Positions 25,321 to 33,359 of a DNA stretch of 36,910 bases are shown here, piece by piece. This stretch comes from Coriobacteriia bacterium (GTDB lineage Bacteria; Actinomycetota; Coriobacteriia; Anaerosomatales; JAAXUF01), in the NCBI GenBank assembly GCA_013334745.1, contig JAAXWY010000022.1, positions 1 to 36,910 of the forward strand, written 5' to 3'. Both the position numbers and the translations under genes were made by a program. Below the pieces are notes generated by a model. That model saw nothing but the letters and a program-made list of their open reading frames with translations. It ran no database searches and was not told the DNA's origin. How positions within the stretch are numbered: position 1 is the stretch's first letter; each line of letters opens with the position of its first letter.

Positions 25321-26850
25321 TCACTCACTGAGTGCGGCCGGCAGGCTGACCGTGAAGGTCGTGCCTGTGGATCCGCTTTCGACTTCGATGTGCCCATCGT
25401 GCTCGTCGAGGATCCGATGCACGATCGTCAGACCAAGACCGGTGCCCTCCGCCCGCTTCGTGAAGAAGGGGTCGAAGACCTTGGGCAGGTCCTTCTCGCT
25501 GATTCCGGGCCCGGTGTCCGAAATGATGATTTCGACGTACTCATTGGCGGCGCGTGTCTCGACGACAATCGTACCCCCATCACCCGCCATGGCCTGAACA
25601 GCGTTGGTTACGAGATTGAGGAACACCTGCTTGAGCTGGTCGGGGTCACCGAGAACCGTTGGCAGCTCCCGTGAGAGATTCTGATCGATCGTAACGTTGC
25701 CCTGAGCGGCGAAGCGCGAGGTGAACAGCACGACATCCTCGAGGACGCTGTTGACATCCGCACGCACAAGGGTCGGCTTGCTCGGGCGACCGAAGTCCAA
25801 CAGCGCTTTGATCACCCGATCCAACCGATCGATCTCCTGCTTGATGACCTCTGCGGCCTCGTCGATACGGGCGGCATCGCACTTGGCATCCTCGAGTAGC
25901 TGCACTGATGCCCTGATCACCCCGAGTGGGTTGCGGACCTCGTGTGCTACTCCGGCGGTCAACTCGCCCATCGCGGCAAGTCGGTCAGCACGGATGAGCT
26001 GGTCGGTAAGCGCCTTGATGTCTGATTGATCCTCGAGCGTGACGACCGCACCAAGCACCGTTCCGCCAACCGCGCGCATCCTCGAGGTCGAGACTTGCAC
26101 GTGTACCTCGTGGCCGGTCGCAGTCACCACCGTCGTCTCGCGCATGGCGATCGGAAGCCGACCCGCAAGCACCTTGGCGACATCGGCCGCGAGTCCCCCG
26201 TCAACCCGGAACATCAGGCTGATCGGTCGCGGCACCATCTCGAACTCAGACATTCCGAGCATGCGCTCCGCGGCGGGATTGGCGGTTGCAACCGAGCCAT
26301 CGGGTCCCACCGTCACGACGCCGGAGGTGATCGCGCGCAGGATCGACGCCGTGTAGTCCTGGATGTTCACCAGTTGGATCGCGCGATCCTCAAGCTTGGC
26401 GTACGCCGCCTCAAGCTGCCCGCGGAGCTCCTGCATGTCGTGCGCCTTGCGCTCCTCGGTGTCGCGCATCGTGCCGAACAGCACGCCGATGACGAGGAAG
26501 GTCGCCACTTCAAGCCAGTTGTCGACGCTCATGCCCGCGCCGGCGGTGATCGACAATTGCGTGTGCAGCACGAAGGGAATTGACGCGGCGAGTGAGGCGG
26601 CCACGCCGCCCTGGAGTCCGAACGTATACGCGGCCAAGATGATCGGAATCAGGTAGAGGCGACGATACACCAGCTGGAGAAACATCCCGCCCGCAGTATG
26701 CGGTGCGGCGATGTTGAAGATCGTGATGACAACGAGCGCCCCGACAATGATCACGATAGCGCGGGTCTTGTTCAGGCGCTCATGCTCCTCATCGACCACA
26801 CCGCTGCCCGGCCTCGGCACGTGGGGTGGACCCAGACGCTCCGGCGTCAT
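25321..26850 (-). CDS. Membrane histidine kinase with PAS domain (NtrB/AtoS-like)
   Basis: The 509-aa protein has an N-terminal membrane region of about four helices (residues 30-128), a short coiled coil and a PAS domain (about 165-280). HisKA follows with the phospho-acceptor His303 in AHEVRNPLG, then HATPase_c with NLVTNAVQAM, DTGPGIS and GTGLGL. It should phosphorylate the NtrC-type regulator encoded next. The ATG at 26850 overlaps the rpoN stop (ATGA). A TTG six codons upstream is less likely. The signal is unknown; the large membrane region argues against soluble NtrB itself. Confidence 0.94.
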   Translation of the reverse strand: MTPERLGPPHVPRPGSGVVDEEHERLNKTRAIVIIVGALVVITIFNIAAPHTAGGMFLQLVYRRLYLIPIILAAYTFGLQGGVAASLAASIPFVLHTQLSITAGAGMSVDNWLEVATFLVIGVLFGTMRDTEERKAHDMQELRGQLEAAYAKLEDRAIQLVNIQDYTASILRAITSGVVTVGPDGSVATANPAAERMLGMSEFEMVPRPISLMFRVDGGLAADVAKVLAGRLPIAMRETTVVTATGHEVHVQVSTSRMRAVGGTVLGAVVTLEDQSDIKALTDQLIRADRLAAMGELTAGVAHEVRNPLGVIRASVQLLEDAKCDAARIDEAAEVIKQEIDRLDRVIKALLDFGRPSKPTLVRADVNSVLEDVVLFTSRFAAQGNVTIDQNLSRELPTVLGDPDQLKQVFLNLVTNAVQAMAGDGGTIVVETRAANEYVEIIISDTGPGISEKDLPKVFDPFFTKRAEGTGLGLTIVHRILDEHDGHIEVESGSTGTTFTVSLPAALSE

Positions 26851-28238
26851 CGCCGGCGCCTCGCCCAACTTGGCTCGATACGAAGCTCCTCACGGTACTT
26901 GGCGACCGTTCGGCGTGCGACTGTAACCCCTTCATCAGATAGGAGTTCGGCCAGTCGCTGGTCAGAGAGCGGCTTGTCCGGGTTCTCGTCACGGACAAGT
27001 TCGCGCAACCTCTGCTTGATACTCGTCGCTGCGACGTCCATCCCGTTCGTCGTCCGGTAGCCTCCGCTGAAGAAGTGCTTGAGTTCGAAAAGACCGTAGG
27101 GTGTCGCCATGTACTTGCCGGTGACGCCTCGCGAGACGGTCGAAAGGTGCACGCCGAGCTCCACGGCCACGTCCTCGAGGCGCAGCGGGCGCAAGAGACC
27201 GTGCCCGTCGTCGAAGAACTCCGCCTGAACCCCGAGGATGATCTCGGTGATTCGAGTGACAGTGTCCTTACGGCGATCCACGTTCTTGATGAAGCTCTCA
27301 GCCGAACGGATCTTGTCCTTGAGGTACTTGCGAGTCTCGTCGTCGGCGTTCGACCCGCTCTTGAGCAGGCTTCGATATCTCGGCGACACGCGTAGCGTTG
27401 GAATCGCCTCGTTGTTGGAGGTGATGAGCCAATCCTCGTCGAATCGACGGATGGTTACATCGGGAACGATGTACCCCGGGGACGGACCCGGCGAGAACGC
27501 TCCGGCCGGCCTGGGATTCAGCTGCCGGAGAATCTCGACCAGCCTGCGTACCTCATCCTCGTCGATGTGTAGCGCCCGCGCGACCTTCCGAAAGTGATTG
27601 GCCGCCACGTCGTCGAGGTGCTCCCGCACGATTCTCAACAGATTAGGCTCGTTGAGGCCGAGGTACTCGAGCTGGAGGCACAGCGCCTCGACCAGATCCC
27701 GGGCACCGACGCCGGGCGGATCGAGCTGCTGGACCGCGTTGAGGGCCCGGTCCGCGTCGTCGGCGCTCACCTCGGCCAGCGCAGCGATCTCCGCGAGTGA
27801 ACCCGTGAAAAATCCGTCATCATCCAGCGACCCTACGACCAGTCGAGCCGCGCGTGCGACCGACTCAGGTATGTCGAGCAGGCCCACTTGATCGATCAGA
27901 TAGTCGTCGAACGACTGGACGCCGCCGACGTACTCCTCAGTGTTCGCCGTCTCCGCGTTGGGATCGCGCGGAGCGGTCTGCTCAACGGTGTCGAGGTCCT
28001 CGTACATCTCGAGCCACTCATCCCACGAACGTTCTTCATCGCGCTCGTCGACCGGCTCCGCGTCCTCCGCAGGCTCACTCTCGGTCTCATCGACTTCGAG
28101 GACCGGATTCTCGAGCATCTCGACTTCGATGAGCTGCTGAAGGTCGGCGATGGGCATCGCGAGGATACTCAGACCCTGGTAGACCTGGGGCGAGAGCGTG
28201 ACCTTGTGCCGTAGTTCTGGCCGCTGTGAGAGTTCCAC
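26847..28238 (-). CDS. rpoN: RNA polymerase sigma-54 factor
   Basis: The 463-aa protein has region I (LSPQVYQGLSILAMPIADL), an acidic region II, the core-binding region III (RDLVEALCLQLEYLGL and after) and a complete RpoN box ARRTVAKYRE at about 441-450. Sigma-54 directs polymerase to -24/-12 promoters and needs an AAA+ activator, which is encoded two genes downstream. I chose GTG at 28238, which has GGGGGAGG six bases upstream; the frame runs further upstream without family similarity. rpoN, kinase and regulator overlap or nearly touch and form one operon. Confidence 0.96.
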   Translation of the reverse strand: MELSQRPELRHKVTLSPQVYQGLSILAMPIADLQQLIEVEMLENPVLEVDETESEPAEDAEPVDERDEERSWDEWLEMYEDLDTVEQTAPRDPNAETANTEEYVGGVQSFDDYLIDQVGLLDIPESVARAARLVVGSLDDDGFFTGSLAEIAALAEVSADDADRALNAVQQLDPPGVGARDLVEALCLQLEYLGLNEPNLLRIVREHLDDVAANHFRKVARALHIDEDEVRRLVEILRQLNPRPAGAFSPGPSPGYIVPDVTIRRFDEDWLITSNNEAIPTLRVSPRYRSLLKSGSNADDETRKYLKDKIRSAESFIKNVDRRKDTVTRITEIILGVQAEFFDDGHGLLRPLRLEDVAVELGVHLSTVSRGVTGKYMATPYGLFELKHFFSGGYRTTNGMDVAATSIKQRLRELVRDENPDKPLSDQRLAELLSDEGVTVARRTVAKYREELRIEPSWARRRR

Positions 28239-28294
28239 GATCCGCCTCCCCCCGGAACTCGACCCCGGCGCTGGAGGCGGCCGGGTCTGCAAAA

Positions 28295-28300
28295 AGTATA
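28295..28300 (-). promoter_or_regulatory. Possible -10 box of the rpoN operon
   Basis: TATACT on the minus strand lies 57 bases upstream of the rpoN GTG, between the EamA stop and rpoN. No good -35 is visible at 16-18 nt, so support is weak. Confidence 0.3.
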
Positions 28301-28347
28301 CCACCGCAGCGCAGACCTATACCGCCGCTACCTGCGGATTCCGCGTG

Positions 28348-29331
28348 CTAGTCCTGTGGAGGAAGCGTGACGGCGAGCGCCTTGTCCGATGACTGAACCA
28401 CGACGATCGCCGCGACGACAAGCAGCCCTCCGAGCATCTGCGCCACAGTCAGCGACTCGCCGAAGAGTAGAAACGCGCCGATTCCGGCGAGAAACGGCTC
28501 GACCGTCGACGTCACCGTCGCATTGGTCGGCGCGATGTGGCGCAGCGCGGTGAGAAACGCGGCGAACGGGACTATCGTGCTTACCACCGCCATGAACAGG
28601 ACCGCCGCAGCCGTCCGCGGGTCCACAAATACCCCCAAGACCGCCCGTGGTCCGAGCAGCACGACCCAGAAGAGCGACGCGAACGCCAACCCCCAGACCA
28701 GCGTGGTATAGGGGCTGAACCGCGTCGCAGCATAGGTCCCCATCAGTGAGTAGGCGGCGAAGAACACCGCCGACAGCAGCCCCCACATGACACCCCGCAC
28801 CGAGACGACCAGCCCCTCCCCGCCCAACGCCCCCACCACCAATGCGCTCCCAGCAACGGACAGCGCGACGCCGGCCGGCAGTGCCCACGTGAACCTGTGG
28901 CCCATGAAAGCAACGCCAAAGATCATCACGATCACCGGCGCCAGATACTCCAGGAGAATCGCGGTTGCGACGCTGGTCAAGGAGATCGTCTTGAAGTAGG
29001 TGAAGTGGACCATCGCGAGCCCGGCCACGCCAAAGACCGCGAAGAAGGGCAGGTCCCGGGATGCGATGCGCAGCTCATCGCGCCGGCCAATCGCCATCAC
29101 GAGGAGCAGCAACACGAAAGCCGATAGCGCACGCCCCGCGGAGAGAACGGTGGGCTCGATCGCTATTCCGAGCGGCTCCACCGGCCAGCCGGCGGTCGCT
29201 CCCGAAGGAGCGGTGAAGAGCCACTTGGCCATCAGGCCACCCGTGGCCCAGCATGCAGCGGCAAGCAGGGCGAGCAGGTACCCAGTCAGCCGATGTGGGT
29301 GGCCGGCGTCGAAATCAGCCTGCCTCGCCAC
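28348..29331 (-). CDS. EamA-family (DMT superfamily) transporter
   Basis: The 327-aa protein has ten hydrophobic helices in two EamA repeats. It starts GYLLALLAAACWATGG and has the second-repeat pattern GLLSAVFFAAYSLMG. DMT members export metabolites such as amino acids or purines; the substrate cannot be inferred. I chose GTG at 29331 with AGGAG about four bases upstream. This gives a 17-nt overlap with the end of the CDF gene and implies coupled expression. The frame is open to 29703 but that part lies inside the CDF gene and is not family-like. Confidence 0.9.
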   Translation of the reverse strand: MARQADFDAGHPHRLTGYLLALLAAACWATGGLMAKWLFTAPSGATAGWPVEPLGIAIEPTVLSAGRALSAFVLLLLVMAIGRRDELRIASRDLPFFAVFGVAGLAMVHFTYFKTISLTSVATAILLEYLAPVIVMIFGVAFMGHRFTWALPAGVALSVAGSALVVGALGGEGLVVSVRGVMWGLLSAVFFAAYSLMGTYAATRFSPYTTLVWGLAFASLFWVVLLGPRAVLGVFVDPRTAAAVLFMAVVSTIVPFAAFLTALRHIAPTNATVTSTVEPFLAGIGAFLLFGESLTVAQMLGGLLVVAAIVVVQSSDKALAVTLPPQD

Positions 29332-30259
29332 GCGTCTCCTGTTCGGTCTTGGCCTGCTGATACTCATCGAATGGCTCAAGGTGCGCGATGACGTCAACGA
29401 CCTGTTCGTACCGCTCGGCAATCGCACGCTCCACGTTCTCGGCAATGTCATGCCCTGACGCCACCGAGATGCTCGGGTCCACCTGAACATGCAGGTCGAC
29501 AAGCACTTCCATCTCGGAACCACGCGTACGGATGTGATGGCAGCCAAGAACGCCGGGGACGGCAAGCGCCACCTCACAGAGGTCGGCCACCGGCAGACGA
29601 GCGGAGTCCGAAAGGGTCGCGCTCGCCTGCTTGAAGACTCCCCATGCCGTGTACACGATTGCGACGGTGACGAGCAGCGCGACGATCGGGTCGGCCTTCT
29701 CATAGCCCATCTTCACCAGAACGAGGCTGATGATGACGCCAAGACTGACCAATACGTCGGAGCCCGTATGAGACGCGTCGGCAATCAGTATCGAGCTTCC
29801 CAGTTTCCGGCCGACGACGCGCTCCCAGCTCGTCACAGCCAAGTTGATAGTGAGCGTGCCGATCATGACCACGAACGACATCGTGTTCACCTCGGGTGCC
29901 GATGCGGGGTGGATGAGACCCGCTACGGCCTCGCTGCCGATGCGCCACGCGGCCAGCAGGAGCATCGCCCCGATGATCGCCGAAGCGTAGGTCTCGAACT
30001 TCGAATGGCCGTAGGGATGATCGGCGTCTGCCGGCTTGCCCGCGAAGCCCATCCCCACCAGACCGACGATGTTGCTGGTGCCGTCGAACATGGAGTGGAA
30101 GCCGTCCGCCTGCATGGCAGCGGAGTTGATCGCCATGCCCCCGAACAGCTTCGCAAACGCGACCCCGAAGTTCAGCAGCAGGATCACCCAAAGAGTCCGC
30201 TTGATCGCGCGGATGCGTTCACCTTGGACCGTTCCGGTCATTTCTCGCCGATAACCCAC
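29315..30259 (-). CDS. Cation diffusion facilitator (CDF) transporter
   Basis: The protein is about 314 aa, with six membrane helices and a C-terminal cytoplasmic domain. Metal-site motifs are HSMFD in TM2 (HxxxD) and HTGSD in TM5 (HxxxD), a pattern most often linked to Zn(II)/Cd(II) efflux by proton antiport. The start is uncertain: GTG at 30259 has GAGGGGG five bases upstream, TTG 30262 and ATG 30241 are alternatives. It is divergent from csoR, and the CsoR-type palindrome at 30289-30305 lies between the two starts. EamA follows and overlaps its 3' end. Confidence 0.92.
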   Translation of the reverse strand: MGYRREMTGTVQGERIRAIKRTLWVILLLNFGVAFAKLFGGMAINSAAMQADGFHSMFDGTSNIVGLVGMGFAGKPADADHPYGHSKFETYASAIIGAMLLLAAWRIGSEAVAGLIHPASAPEVNTMSFVVMIGTLTINLAVTSWERVVGRKLGSSILIADASHTGSDVLVSLGVIISLVLVKMGYEKADPIVALLVTVAIVYTAWGVFKQASATLSDSARLPVADLCEVALAVPGVLGCHHIRTRGSEMEVLVDLHVQVDPSISVASGHDIAENVERAIAERYEQVVDVIAHLEPFDEYQQAKTEQETRGEAG

Positions 30260-30279
30260 CAAGTCCCCCTCGTCCTGGT

Positions 30280-30308
30280 TTGCGCAACATACCCCTAGGG
30301 GGTATAAT
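30280..30308 (+). promoter_or_regulatory. csoR promoter with embedded operator (site B), shared with divergent CDF gene
   Basis: -35 TTGCGC (30280-30285), a 17-nt spacer and a perfect -10 TATAAT (30303-30308) precede csoR. The palindrome ATACCCCTAGGGGGTAT (30289-30305) occupies the spacer and overlaps the -10. On the minus strand a -10-like TATGTT (30286-30291) points to the CDF gene, with a poor -35. The placement implies autorepression and possible co-control of CDF. Confidence 0.85.
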
Positions 30309-30355
30309 TCGCGCGGTATTCAAGCATACCTTACCCACTATGGTTGGAGCGAGAC

Positions 30356-30655
30356 ATGAGTGACATCACCGCCTCAGGGCTTCCGAACGAGTCGGAGCGC
30401 AAGCGCCTCCTCAACCGACTACGCAGACTTGAGGGACAGATTCGTGGGCTCCAGTCGATGATCGAGTCCGACAAGGACTGTGAAGCGGTGCTCACTCAGA
30501 TCATGGCCGCTAAGTCGGCCTTGAATCAGGTCGGCATGCTCATTATCGGTCACTCGATGAAGACGTGCCTCATCAGCGACGAGGCCGCGACCAAAGACGA
30601 GGTCATCGACGAGGCAATAGCTGTGTTCCTGAAGTACTCCAGCTGCGTCAAGTAG
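30356..30655 (+). CDS. CsoR/CstR-family transcriptional repressor
   Basis: This 99-aa all-helical protein has the CsoR/FrmR/RcnR core NRLRRLEGQIRGLQSMIESDKDC. Cys42 and Cys71 are spaced as in the family (29 apart). The position of the copper-ligand His, four before Cys71, is Ser67; His66 is one place off. A dithiol without that His is the CstR pattern (persulfide sensing), though a variant metal site using His66 or Cys97 cannot be excluded. ATG at 30356 has GGAG seven bases upstream. Three palindromes in the window are its probable targets. Confidence 0.93.
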   Translation: MSDITASGLPNESERKRLLNRLRRLEGQIRGLQSMIESDKDCEAVLTQIMAAKSALNQVGMLIIGHSMKTCLISDEAATKDEVIDEAIAVFLKYSSCVK

Positions 30656-30681
30656 ACGACCACCGCTACCGTGTCATCAAC

Positions 30682-30713
30682 GAAGGGCCCCGGCGTACTC
30701 ACCGGGGCCCTTC
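30682..30713. terminator. Bidirectional terminator between csoR and trxA
   Basis: A perfect 12-bp GC-rich stem (30682-30693 with 30702-30713) has an 8-nt loop. It lies between the convergent stops of csoR (30655) and trxA (30755). The flanks are only weakly U-rich on both sides, but position and strength fit a shared terminator. Confidence 0.7.
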
Positions 30714-30754
30714 AAATTGCACCGCTTCAATGCGGTCAATCGCTTGCTCGAGTA

Positions 30755-31078
30755 CTAGGCCTCGATGCCGAGATCGCGACCGAGCGCGTCTGCCCCGCGA
30801 GCACCGACGACCTGAGCGGCCATCGTGCCGCCAACGAACTTAGCGATGGTTGGGATGCTCATGACGCCGTACCGAACCGCCAGTTCCTGGTTCTCGTCGA
30901 TGTTGACCTTGACGAACTTCACACCATCACCAACACGCTCTGCCAACTTGTCGAGCTCGGGACCGACCATGCGGCACGGGCCGCACCACGGAGCCCAGAA
31001 GTCAACGACAACCGGTACGGGAGACGAAGCGACCACTGACTCCCAATCGGCCACAGTGACGTCGATAGCATTGCTCAT
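30755..31078 (-). CDS. trxA: Thioredoxin
   Basis: The 107-aa protein is a single thioredoxin domain with the active site WAPWCGPC (Cys32, Cys35), the cis-proline motif MSIPT and the usual length. It reduces protein disulfides and persulfides in the cytosol and can feed electrons to CcdA. The ATG has GGAGGG eight bases upstream. Its near-consensus promoter contains a CsoR-type operator, so it is probably an inducible, stress-linked thioredoxin rather than the housekeeping copy. Confidence 0.96.
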   Translation of the reverse strand: MSNAIDVTVADWESVVASSPVPVVVDFWAPWCGPCRMVGPELDKLAERVGDGVKFVKVNIDENQELAVRYGVMSIPTIAKFVGGTMAAQVVGARGADALGRDLGIEA

Positions 31079-31122
31079 GTTTTCATCCCTCCAGAGGAAT
31101 CCTGTCGTGCGTATACGGTGAG

Positions 31123-31151
31123 AGTATACCCATGGGGGTATTTTGAGTCAA
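31123..31151 (-). promoter_or_regulatory. trxA promoter with embedded CsoR-type operator (site C)
   Basis: On the minus strand, -35 TTGACT (31146-31151), a 17-nt spacer and -10 TATACT (31123-31128) form a near-consensus promoter. The palindrome ATACCCATGGGGGTAT (31126-31141) lies in the spacer and overlaps the -10, as at sites A and B. Confidence 0.85.
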
Positions 31152-31204
31152 CCAGCGACACCGTCTCTCTGCCGTTACGAGTATCATCCCCGCAGGGAGG
31201 CTCC

Positions 31205-32452
31205 ATGACACAGAATGCGCCCTATTGGATCACACTGGTTGCGGCAGCCATCGTCTTCGGCGCCGCCTTCGTGGCCATCCTCGTCGCGCGACGCTCTCTG
31301 GAGTCCGTCTTCGTCGCCGCATCCATCATCGCGTTCGCCTTCGCGGGCTGGGCGTTCGGCGAGTTGAGTGTGGCATACGATCGCTTCGACGTACTCCTAT
31401 GGGCCCTCGGTTTCGGCGCTGCGGCGTTCTGCGGTGGCTATGCACTCGCCTCCACGCTGCTCGCCAGCCTCGCCACCAAGACACGCCGGCTCGTCAGACC
31501 CACGACGCTCCCGGATGACCCCGGTGCTTCGGCCGTCGTCTTGGTGGGTGCTATCGACCCGGACGTCTACGACGAGCGATGGACCGCCGTCGAGCTCGAT
31601 CGACTGTCCGAAGAGGGCCTTCTGCACGTCTCCGTCGCAATACTCCCCTTCCTGTTCTTCGCACAGAAGGCACGCTATCGCGCTGTTGGCGGCTCAAGTC
31701 CGGCCGCCCGCCAGTTGAACTGGCTTGCTGACCGACTCGCGGAAGCACTCGCAGCACACGGAGTCGGTCGGGTTGAGTCGGCCTGGCTCGGAGGGCGAAG
31801 AGACCTCGCGACCGCCGTCCTCAAACTCGTGGAACGCGGGTTCCGTTCAATCCAGGTCGTCGAAGTGATGGTCGCCGGCTCGCTGGAGCTCGACGAGGCG
31901 AAGCGTAGGGTCGACGCACTGCGACTCGATGAACTGGGCGTCAGCGTCAACTACGCAGATCCGCTCTGGGGCTCGGAGCGGGTGGCGGCGCTCGTTGCCG
32001 ACCGCGTGATGACGGTCGTCAGCGACCCGGGCGCAACCGGTGTCGTACTCGTCGGGATCGGCCAGCCCGAAGAGCGTGCCGGCTCGTGCAGATCCTTCGA
32101 CGAGCAGGAGACCGCGTTTCTCAACCGGATACGGATGCTGCTGGTCGAGCGAGGGCTCAGCGACAGCAACGTCCAGCTCTCGTGGGCTGACTGGCATGGG
32201 CCCGACGTCACCGGCGCTGTGAGGCACGTCGCGGCACTCGGTTGCGAGCGGCTGGTTGTGATGCCGGCGTGCTTCCCACTCGACACCGTGGAGACGATGC
32301 TGGAGCTGCCACTCGCCGTCCGTCAGGCTCGCATCGACGAGTCCACATCCGTTGTGTCGCTCAGTGCGTGGCACGACGATTCGGGGCTGCTGGAGACGCT
32401 CGCCGAGAAGGCGGCGGGAGTGCCATCCAAGGATGACGCAGCAGGTCGATAG
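31205..32452 (+). CDS. Membrane-anchored ferrochelatase-like protein lacking the catalytic His
   Basis: The 415-aa protein has an N-terminal membrane region (about residues 8-90, probably three helices), then a domain that lines up with class I ferrochelatase HemH. ARYRAVGGSSPAARQ (156-170) matches the RYEAIGGISPLAQ motif of Bacillus HemH. HGPDVTGAV (331-339) and MPACFPLDTVETMLELP (353-369) match its C-terminal motifs, and the catalytic Glu is kept (Glu363). The active-site SAHSLPE stretch reads VGIGQPEE (283-290), so the essential His is Ile285. ATG at 31205 has GGGAGG four bases upstream. Chelatase activity is doubtful; tetrapyrrole or metal binding is possible. Confidence 0.75.
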   Translation: MTQNAPYWITLVAAAIVFGAAFVAILVARRSLESVFVAASIIAFAFAGWAFGELSVAYDRFDVLLWALGFGAAAFCGGYALASTLLASLATKTRRLVRPTTLPDDPGASAVVLVGAIDPDVYDERWTAVELDRLSEEGLLHVSVAILPFLFFAQKARYRAVGGSSPAARQLNWLADRLAEALAAHGVGRVESAWLGGRRDLATAVLKLVERGFRSIQVVEVMVAGSLELDEAKRRVDALRLDELGVSVNYADPLWGSERVAALVADRVMTVVSDPGATGVVLVGIGQPEERAGSCRSFDEQETAFLNRIRMLLVERGLSDSNVQLSWADWHGPDVTGAVRHVAALGCERLVVMPACFPLDTVETMLELPLAVRQARIDESTSVVSLSAWHDDSGLLETLAEKAAGVPSKDDAAGR

Positions 32453-32458
32453 GGATGG

Positions 32459-33238
32459 CTACTCGGCTTTGCAGCGCACCCGGTTGAGGGCCTGCTGTCG
32501 GCGAATGCCCATGATGTTCATGGCATACAGCCATGCGAGCGACATGCCCTGACGCGAGGCCTCGGCACGCGTCTCGAGATTGAGAATGCTGGCCCGGAGG
32601 TCCTCGCCTGACTCGCCTCGGAAGAGCGTGTAGCCGCGACCCACAGCCTCGAGGACGTGCGCATCGCTGCCGCCCGTTGCTGCGACACCGCGACCCCCTG
32701 CGAGGGTCTTAGCGGCCATGCTGTTCGCCCACACGAGGAACGGCAGGGAGTTGTACACCTCAAACGCATGAAACGCCCACTCGTTCGCCGCGGCCGTGAA
32801 CATGTTGCGTCCACCCGGGCCGAACACTCCCTTCGCCGAGAAGGGGTGTGCGATCACCGCGATGCCACCCTGCTCCTCGATTGCGCGCACGGTGTCCGAC
32901 GCGGACATGCCGGGCCGAACCTCCTCCTCGATGAACAGACCGAGGATGTGGCCCTGTCTCGACGAGACCTCCTCGCCGACGACCACGTCGAAATCGTAGT
33001 AATCGGCCATGGATCGGGCGTAACGGGCGCCCTCGAGTGTGTTGTGATCGGTGATTGCGATGACGCCTAGGTCGGTCTTGCTCTGAACGTAGTCCATGAT
33101 CTGCGGAACAGACGCCAACCCATCACTGTGATTCGAGTGAATGTGGATGTCGGCCTTGCTCCATACCTCGTGCTCAATCACGTGGGATGTGTCCCCTCGT
33201 TCGTTGGCAAGCTCGTGGACGCGCTGCCCGGTCGTCAC
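32459..33238 (-). CDS. PHP-domain metal-dependent phosphoesterase
   Basis: The 259-aa protein has the four PHP motifs: DIHIHSNHSDG, AITDHN, IAHPFS and GSDAH. The fold binds two or three metal ions and hydrolyses phosphoesters; relatives act on nucleotides (3',5'-bisphosphates), histidinol phosphate or RNA. The C-terminal 50 residues are a helical tail I do not recognise. The GTG start at 33238 lacks a good ribosome site. A GTG at 33181, just before HEVWSKADIHIH, has AGGGG about ten bases upstream and is a reasonable alternative. It converges on the ferrochelatase-like gene with 6 nt between stops. Confidence 0.9.
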   Translation of the reverse strand: MTTGQRVHELANERGDTSHVIEHEVWSKADIHIHSNHSDGLASVPQIMDYVQSKTDLGVIAITDHNTLEGARYARSMADYYDFDVVVGEEVSSRQGHILGLFIEEEVRPGMSASDTVRAIEEQGGIAVIAHPFSAKGVFGPGGRNMFTAAANEWAFHAFEVYNSLPFLVWANSMAAKTLAGGRGVAATGGSDAHVLEAVGRGYTLFRGESGEDLRASILNLETRAEASRQGMSLAWLYAMNIMGIRRQQALNRVRCKAE

Positions 33239-33359
33239 GAAGTAAGCAAAGTGCGAACCAAGAACCCACAGTGACGACTAGCCCCCTCCACTGCAAGTGT
33301 CGGCGCAGCGGCGCCGGACCTGAAGTGACGTGTGACGAACGGCACCGACGAGCGGTGGG

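Noticed and set aside
29332-29703. Open frame extending the EamA gene upstream by 124 codons
   Set aside because: It lies inside the CDF gene and is Arg/Ser-rich shadow coding; GTG 29331 has a good Shine-Dalgarno and starts at the first EamA helix.
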